A stretch of 64,000 nucleotides of DNA, from NCBI RefSeq assembly GCF_001456955.1, contig NZ_KQ758472.1, forward strand, positions 194,022-258,021. The letters are read 5' to 3'. Origin of the DNA: Microbacterium enclense (GTDB lineage Bacteria > Actinomycetota > Actinomycetes > Actinomycetales > Microbacteriaceae). The notes under the pieces were generated by a model that did no database searches, was not told where the DNA came from, and worked only from the letters and a program-made list of their open reading frames with translations. Shown in pieces: positions 59,389 through 64,000 of the stretch (position 1 is the stretch's first letter; the number at the start of each line of letters is the position of its first letter). The translations under genes were made by a program, and so were the position numbers.

Positions 59389-59940
59389 ATGAGAACCCCC
59401 CGTACTGCCACCGCCGCTTCTGTTGCATTCGCACTCGCCCTTTCTGGCTGCGCGGCTGGTGCACCGTCGACGGATGCGCCTCCTGCGAGCTCACCCGCAG
59501 TGTCGCCTACCACCGAATCGTCAACCGTTGCGCAGTGGGCGTCCTTGATTGCCCAACAGAAGGCGGAGTGGGATGACTGGGCCGAGAGCTGGGACGACAG
59601 CGAGTGCAGCCCCGCCTTCGCCACCACGCAGGCTGGCATCATCTGCAGAGTCCAACTAACCAGCGCCACTTTCATGGCAACGACCACGACAATTGAGCAC
59701 CAGCTGGCGGTCACGCCCGGCAAGAAGGGGTTCATCGCCAGCAGCCCGCCCGCGGAGGTCTCTTCGCTGTTCGCTCAAACCAAGACCGCCGCGGAGACCG
59801 TGCAGCGGGAGGCTGAAGCGTGGGACGCTGGCGGGTGTTCGACCACCACCGGCGAGGGTTGCGCCTCCCTCACGTTCGCCTTCGATCGGGCCATCGGCGA
59901 CCTCTCGAAGGCATTCGTGGGCTGGTCGCCATACATGTGA
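59389..59940 (+). CDS. Prophage-encoded lipoprotein
   Basis: A 183-residue lipoprotein with signal peptide and lipobox ALSGC (Cys21), a Ser/Thr/Pro linker, then a helical domain with four Cys in pairs (SECSPAFATTQAGIICRV and GGCSTTTGEGCASL), likely disulfide-bonded outside the cell. TAGGCT ends 7 nt before ATG 59389, a leaderless layout. Lipoproteins at this place commonly block DNA injection by related phages; that role is a guess. Confidence 0.75.
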   Translation: MRTPRTATAASVAFALALSGCAAGAPSTDAPPASSPAVSPTTESSTVAQWASLIAQQKAEWDDWAESWDDSECSPAFATTQAGIICRVQLTSATFMATTTTIEHQLAVTPGKKGFIASSPPAEVSSLFAQTKTAAETVQREAEAWDAGGCSTTTGEGCASLTFAFDRAIGDLSKAFVGWSPYM

Positions 59941-59975
59941 GTGTCGATGTCAGACGTCCAGCATAGGTTGGCTCG

Positions 59976-60206
59976 GTGACTTCCCCTGCTGCCATGTTGG
60001 ATTTCGAGGAGCAGTGGCCGCGGTGGTCGAGCGCGAAAGACGAGGCGATCCGCGTGCGCTTCGACATCCCGCCCGCCCGGTACTTCCAGCTCCTCAACCG
60101 CCTCATCGACACGGAGGAGGCCCTCGCCGCCAATCCCCTGCTCGTGCACCGGTTGCGTCGACGTCGCGACGATGCCGCCGCGCACCGTCAGCGCCGCGCG
60201 AGCTGA
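59976..60206 (+). CDS. DUF3263-type protein
   Basis: A 76-residue protein from GTG 59976. MLDFEEQWPRWSSAKDEAIR, ARYFQLLNRLIDTEEALAAN and PLLVHRLRRRRD match, from memory, the DUF3263 family of actinobacteria, a small helix-turn-helix-like protein. It is the last gene before attR, so it belongs to the prophage and may have been picked up from a host. Confidence 0.75.
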   Translation: MTSPAAMLDFEEQWPRWSSAKDEAIRVRFDIPPARYFQLLNRLIDTEEALAANPLLVHRLRRRRDDAAAHRQRRAS

Positions 60207-60228
60207 AAGCGATGGGTTTCCGATGGGT
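60205..60228 (+). promoter_or_regulatory. Putative integrase arm-type sites, right end
   Basis: GAAAGCGATGGGT (60205-60217) and CGATGGGT (60221-60228) repeat the word pair of 18216-18239 with the same 11-bp spacing and orientation, 47 bp inside attR. Confidence 0.6.
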
Positions 60229-60274
60229 TGGGGCCAGATCGTCGGCCCTTCGGACCTGAGATCCGCGGAATTAC

Positions 60275-60309
60275 GTGCCGGCTACAGGACTCGAACCTGC
60301 AACCCCCGT
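60275..60309. repeat. attR core (35-bp direct repeat)
   Basis: Identical to 18076-18110. It covers the 3' half of tRNA-Thr. The part of the tRNA 3' of the crossover here came from the phage and restores a full gene. Confidence 0.92.
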
Positions 60310-60348
60310 ATTACAAGTACGGTGCGCTACCAATTGCGCCAAGCCGGC
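60276..60348 (-). tRNA. tRNA-Thr (anticodon TGT)
   Basis: A 73-nt cloverleaf: acceptor GCCGGCT/AGCCGGC, D arm GCGC-AATTGGTA-GCGC, anticodon arm CCGTA-CTTGTAA-TACGG with TGT at the anticodon, variable GGGTT, T arm GCAGG-TTCGAAT-CCTGT, discriminator A, no encoded CCA. It reads ACA/ACG-type threonine codons and is the prophage attachment site. Confidence 0.96.
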
Positions 60349-60397
60349 AGAAGACGCCGAGGGCGTCTCGAGCAACGAGTCTACGACCTGGCCGGAC

Positions 60398-60775
60398 TCA
60401 GGCCTGGTGTCGGCCGCTCTGACGATCCCAGTCGAGCGACTTGAACTGCAGGAACGAGCACAGGTTGCCGGCGACGACGAGCTCGGCCGCGAGGCTGGCC
60501 ATGTCATGCGGCGACAGGGTGAGATCGTCCGGGCGCGCGCTGAGCGTCGCCTCCCAGAGCGGCTCGTCGTACCCCTTCGGCTGCATGTAGATCGACGCGT
60601 TCGCATTCGACAGGGTGACGACGACGAGGCCGGTGTCCTGACCCTCGGCGTCTTCTTGGTCGACCACCTTGATGTTGCCCGCGACCAGGTGCCCCTGGTC
60701 GCGGAACTCCTGCACCCATGCCTTCAGCTGATCACGGGACCGCCGCGGCGGGGAGTCCTCGAGCTCGTCGTTCAT
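60398..60775 (-). CDS. Conserved protein of unknown function
   Basis: A 125-residue acidic cytosolic protein starting MNDELEDSPPRRSRDQLKAW, with TGLVVVTLSNANASIYMQPK and LSPHDMASLAAELVVAGNLC. No motif named. It is the first chromosomal gene past the tRNA. Confidence 0.72.
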   Translation of the reverse strand: MNDELEDSPPRRSRDQLKAWVQEFRDQGHLVAGNIKVVDQEDAEGQDTGLVVVTLSNANASIYMQPKGYDEPLWEATLSARPDDLTLSPHDMASLAAELVVAGNLCSFLQFKSLDWDRQSGRHQA

Positions 60776-60813
60776 GCCACCAGAATCGCACACCGTCGCA
60801 CGCACCGAAGGGA

Positions 60814-61773
60814 TTAGCCGGCGGGCGCTGCAGACGGCGTGGACGACGGGGTCGGAGTCGCGGTGGAGTAGTAGGCGTTGCTGTCGACGGTCAGCACGAA
60901 CTGCGCGAACTCCTTCGCGTCATCCATGTTGCCGACGTACGGCGTGCCGTTCACGAGCACGGTCGCGGTCGCCGTGAGCGCCTGTCCGTTCGTGCCGGGA
61001 AGGCCCTTGATCGCGCGATCGGTCGCCGCCTTCGCCCAGCCCGTGTACGTCTCGTCCTCGATGCACGAGCGCACGGTCGCGACGTCGCTCACGCCCGCTC
61101 CCTGCGCCATGTCGGCCAGCTGCTGATCGCTGTAGCCGTCGGTGTCGGCTGCGGGCTGGTTCGTGAGCAGCTCGTGGTTGAACGCGAAGAACCGGTCGGA
61201 CGCGTGGGTCGCCACGCACGCGGCGGCCCCCGCAGCGCGCAGGCTGTACTTCGTGCCGTTCGACTTCGACGTGAGCATCGCCACCGGGTAGTAGGTGAGC
61301 GTGGCGGCGTCGTCGCCCACCCACTTCGACAGCTGCGTGGCGTTGGCGGACTGGAACTCGCGCGCCTCGGTGGAGAGGTAGTCGACGTAGACGCGGATGT
61401 CGACGGGTGCGGCCGTCGACGTCGGCTCGGGGGTGGGAGTCGCGGTCGGCACGGCCTCGGCGGCCATGGTCGCGGCGGTGCCGTCGACCGTCTGGTCGGC
61501 CAGGGGATCCGCGACCTGCGACGCGCTGGTGATCAGGAAGCCGTCGTCGGCGGCGGCGCCCGGGAGCGCCTGCGACCGACCCTCGCGGGAATTGAGAGCG
61601 GCGGAGACGCCCGCGGCGCCGATGCCGATCACCGCGACGGCACCGACGGCGATCGCCGAGCGTCGTGCGATGCGCCAGCGCGTCTGCTTCGCTTTGACCT
61701 GCTGCGCCTTCTCACGCACCGCCTCGCGACGATCGCGTTCGGCGGGCGCATTCGCTGAGGGGTCGTGGGACAT
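60814..61773 (-). CDS. DsbA-fold membrane protein without CxxC
   Basis: A 319-residue protein. The cytosolic start is charged (ERDRREAVREKAQQVKAKQ), then one transmembrane helix (about 44-62) and a Thr/Pro linker. The outer domain matches Thioredoxin_4/DsbA-like proteins: VDIRVYVDYLSTEAREFQSA then NATQLSKWVGDD, LTNQPAADTDGYSDQQLADM and LTATATVLVNGTPYVGN. Where relatives have a CPxC motif after VDY, this has STEA, so it cannot be a classic oxidoreductase. Start 61773 is taken in place of a longer frame without signal. Confidence 0.82.
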   Translation of the reverse strand: MSHDPSANAPAERDRREAVREKAQQVKAKQTRWRIARRSAIAVGAVAVIGIGAAGVSAALNSREGRSQALPGAAADDGFLITSASQVADPLADQTVDGTAATMAAEAVPTATPTPEPTSTAAPVDIRVYVDYLSTEAREFQSANATQLSKWVGDDAATLTYYPVAMLTSKSNGTKYSLRAAGAAACVATHASDRFFAFNHELLTNQPAADTDGYSDQQLADMAQGAGVSDVATVRSCIEDETYTGWAKAATDRAIKGLPGTNGQALTATATVLVNGTPYVGNMDDAKEFAQFVLTVDSNAYYSTATPTPSSTPSAAPAG

Positions 61774-61985
61774 GAAACCTTCCGGGCGCGGTGGATCACC
61801 GCAAGAAACGTGGGGTTCGCGCGGGTGAGGCGAACAGGCACCGATGGTAGCCAGGCTGGCTGAGAAATGACCAGACACGTGCCATACTGACCCTGCGTGC
61901 ACTGTCGCGCGCACGGGGTCGCACCCGTTCATTCCATTCACTACGGATCGTCCGGCACGTACCTGCCGGTGAAGGAGAAGAAAAA
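61774..61985. promoter_or_regulatory. Divergent upstream region of the ABC ATPase gene
   Basis: A 212-bp gap with no gene. CATACT near 61883-61888 on the plus strand is a possible -10 with TGGCTG-like -35 upstream, about 100 nt before the ATG. GAAGGAGAAG forms the RBS at 61972-61981. No operator is recognised. Confidence 0.35.
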
Positions 61986-63089
<1,104 letters not shown>

Positions 63090-63102
63090 CCCACGCACCG
63101 AC

Positions 63103-63148
63103 GCGGCGCGTCCCCGTTCCCGATTCGCATCGGCCGGGGGCGCGCCGC
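63103..63148 (+). terminator. Terminator hairpin after the ATPase gene
   Basis: GCGGCGCG-T-CCCC from 63103 pairs with GGGG-G-CGCGCCGC ending at 63148, 12 pairs plus one G-T, over about 20 nt. TGTTTCCC follows. Confidence 0.65.
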
Positions 63149-63168
63149 ACTGTTTCCCGGAGGTATCC

Positions 63169-64000
63169 GTGTCCGAATCCCTCAGCATCACGGCGAGCGC
63201 CGTCGATCCCGGGCTCCTGCAGTTGCCGTGGTCGACGGGACTCGGCGAGTGGCCCAGCAATCACATCGTCGCGCTTCCCAAGGGCATCTCGCGTCACCTC
63301 GTGCGCTTCGCGAACCTGTCGGGTCGCGTCGTCGCCATCAAAGAGACGACCGAGGAGATGGCGCGCCGCGAGTACGACATGCTCGGCAATCTCGATCGCC
63401 TGGCCGCTCCGTGCGTCGACCGCATCGCGGTCATCGCCGGCCGCACCGACGCGTCGGGCCGCCCGCTGCCGGCCGCTCTCGTCACCGCGCACCTGAAGTT
63501 CTCGCTCCCCTACCGGGCGCTGTTCACCCAGGTTCTGCGGCCGCACACGGCCACGCGCCTCGTCGACGCGCTGGCGGTTCTGCTCGTTCGTCTGCACAAC
63601 GTGGGCTTCTACTGGGGCGACGTGTCGCTGTCGAACACCCTTTTCCGCCGCGATGCGGGCGAGTTCGCGGCGTACCTCGTCGACGCCGAGACCGGTGAGC
63701 TGCACGGCCATCGCCTGAGCCCGGGCCAACGCGCCCACGATCTCGACATCGCGCGCACGAACATCGCCGGAGAGATCATGGACCTCGAAGCCGGCGGGCG
63801 GCTCGAGGGAGGGGTGGATGCCATCGCCATCGCTGATGGGCTGGTGTCGTCGTACCACTCGCTGTGGGGAGCACTCACCGACAAGGAGTCGTTCGCCGTC
63901 GACGAGTCGTGGCGCATCACCGAGCGCGTGCACCGCCTGAACGCCCTCGGCTTCGACATCGGCGAGATGTCGATCCGCACGGCCAGCGACGGCACGCAGG
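63169..64000 (+). CDS. Kinase-like/DUF4032-type protein (partial)
   Basis: At least 277 residues from GTG 63169, running off the window; RBS GGAGG lies 5 nt upstream. GRVVAIKETTEEMARREYDM has the kinase-type Lys-Glu pair; LVRLHNVGFYWGDVSLSNTL then YLVDAETGE are the catalytic HxxxFxxxD..N and the metal-binding D of lipopolysaccharide-kinase-like folds. From memory, actinobacterial proteins of this build carry a DUF4032 domain further on, which would lie past the end. Confidence 0.8.
   Translation, partial: MSESLSITASAVDPGLLQLPWSTGLGEWPSNHIVALPKGISRHLVRFANLSGRVVAIKETTEEMARREYDMLGNLDRLAAPCVDRIAVIAGRTDASGRPLPAALVTAHLKFSLPYRALFTQVLRPHTATRLVDALAVLLVRLHNVGFYWGDVSLSNTLFRRDAGEFAAYLVDAETGELHGHRLSPGQRAHDLDIARTNIAGEIMDLEAGGRLEGGVDAIAIADGLVSSYHSLWGALTDKESFAVDESWRITERVHRLNALGFDIGEMSIRTASDGTQ

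Larger units (their letters stand above)
18076..60309. mobile_element. Siphovirus prophage integrated in tRNA-Thr(UGU)
   Basis: About 42 kb bounded by a 35-bp direct repeat of the tRNA-Thr 3' half. It carries integrase next to attL, a repressor/Cro-like switch, recombination and replication genes, a full head-tail morphogenesis set with a long tape measure and no tail sheath (hence siphovirus), lysis genes and a conversion region. Every core gene I looked for is open, with no frameshift other than the programmed one at 45173. It therefore looks inducible, though that is inference. Confidence 0.93.

Overview
The window is high-GC DNA with GTG/ATG starts, dense 4-bp gene overlaps and family signatures (a DUF3263-type protein, MsiK/UgpC ATPase, a DUF4032-type kinase-like protein) that point to an actinobacterium, most likely Microbacterium or a close relative in Microbacteriaceae. 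Everything here was read by eye; no database search was run.

Region 1 (about 0.2-17.9 kb) is a chromosomal surface-polysaccharide locus. From a shared upstream region at 6113-6398, a leftward operon (6112 to 177) encodes a GT4 glycosyltransferase, a glycosyltransferase fused to a wax-ester-synthase/DGAT-type acyltransferase, a hexapeptide acetyltransferase and a GT2-GT4 double glycosyltransferase. A rightward operon (6399 to 12257) encodes a Wzz-like chain-length protein, a Wzy/O-antigen-ligase-type polymerase, a GT2, a Wzx-type flippase and an SGNH-hydrolase lipoprotein. A convergent leftward operon (17881 to 12321) encodes two paralogous exported proteins, a polysaccharide pyruvyl transferase, another hexapeptide acyltransferase and a glycosyltransferase. 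Together they look like a Wzx/Wzy pathway making an acylated, pyruvylated polymer. The initiating phosphoglycosyl transferase is not in view.

Region 2 (18076-60309) is a complete-looking siphovirus prophage inserted in tRNA-Thr(UGU). A 35-bp direct repeat marks attL and attR, and matching putative integrase arm sites lie just inside both ends. In order it carries: integrase, ImmA/IrrE-like peptidase and repressor (leftward); a Cro/Xis-like early start, a recombination module (SMC-like ATPase, YqaJ exonuclease, RecT), RusA, a cytosine methyltransferase, and an initiator with an iteron cluster inside its gene next to a possible helicase loader, then SSB; terminase, portal, a NrdH-like redoxin, scaffold, capsid, connectors, tail tube, frameshifted tail chaperones, tape measure and tail proteins; endolysin and membrane proteins; a large SGNH tail fibre; and a group of leftward lysogenic-conversion genes bounded by related terminator hairpins. 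The most unusual element is a 61-nt tRNA-like sequence at 41533-41593. It has intact acceptor, D and T arms and an encoded CCA but no anticodon arm, and it lies between a strong hairpin after the capsid cistrons and the ribosome-binding site of the next gene. An RNase P-dependent mRNA processing site is a testable reading.

Region 3 (60276-64000) is chromosome again: the restored tRNA-Thr, a small conserved protein, a DsbA-fold membrane protein that has lost its CxxC, an MsiK/UgpC-type sugar ABC ATPase, and the start of a kinase-like DUF4032-type protein that runs off the end.
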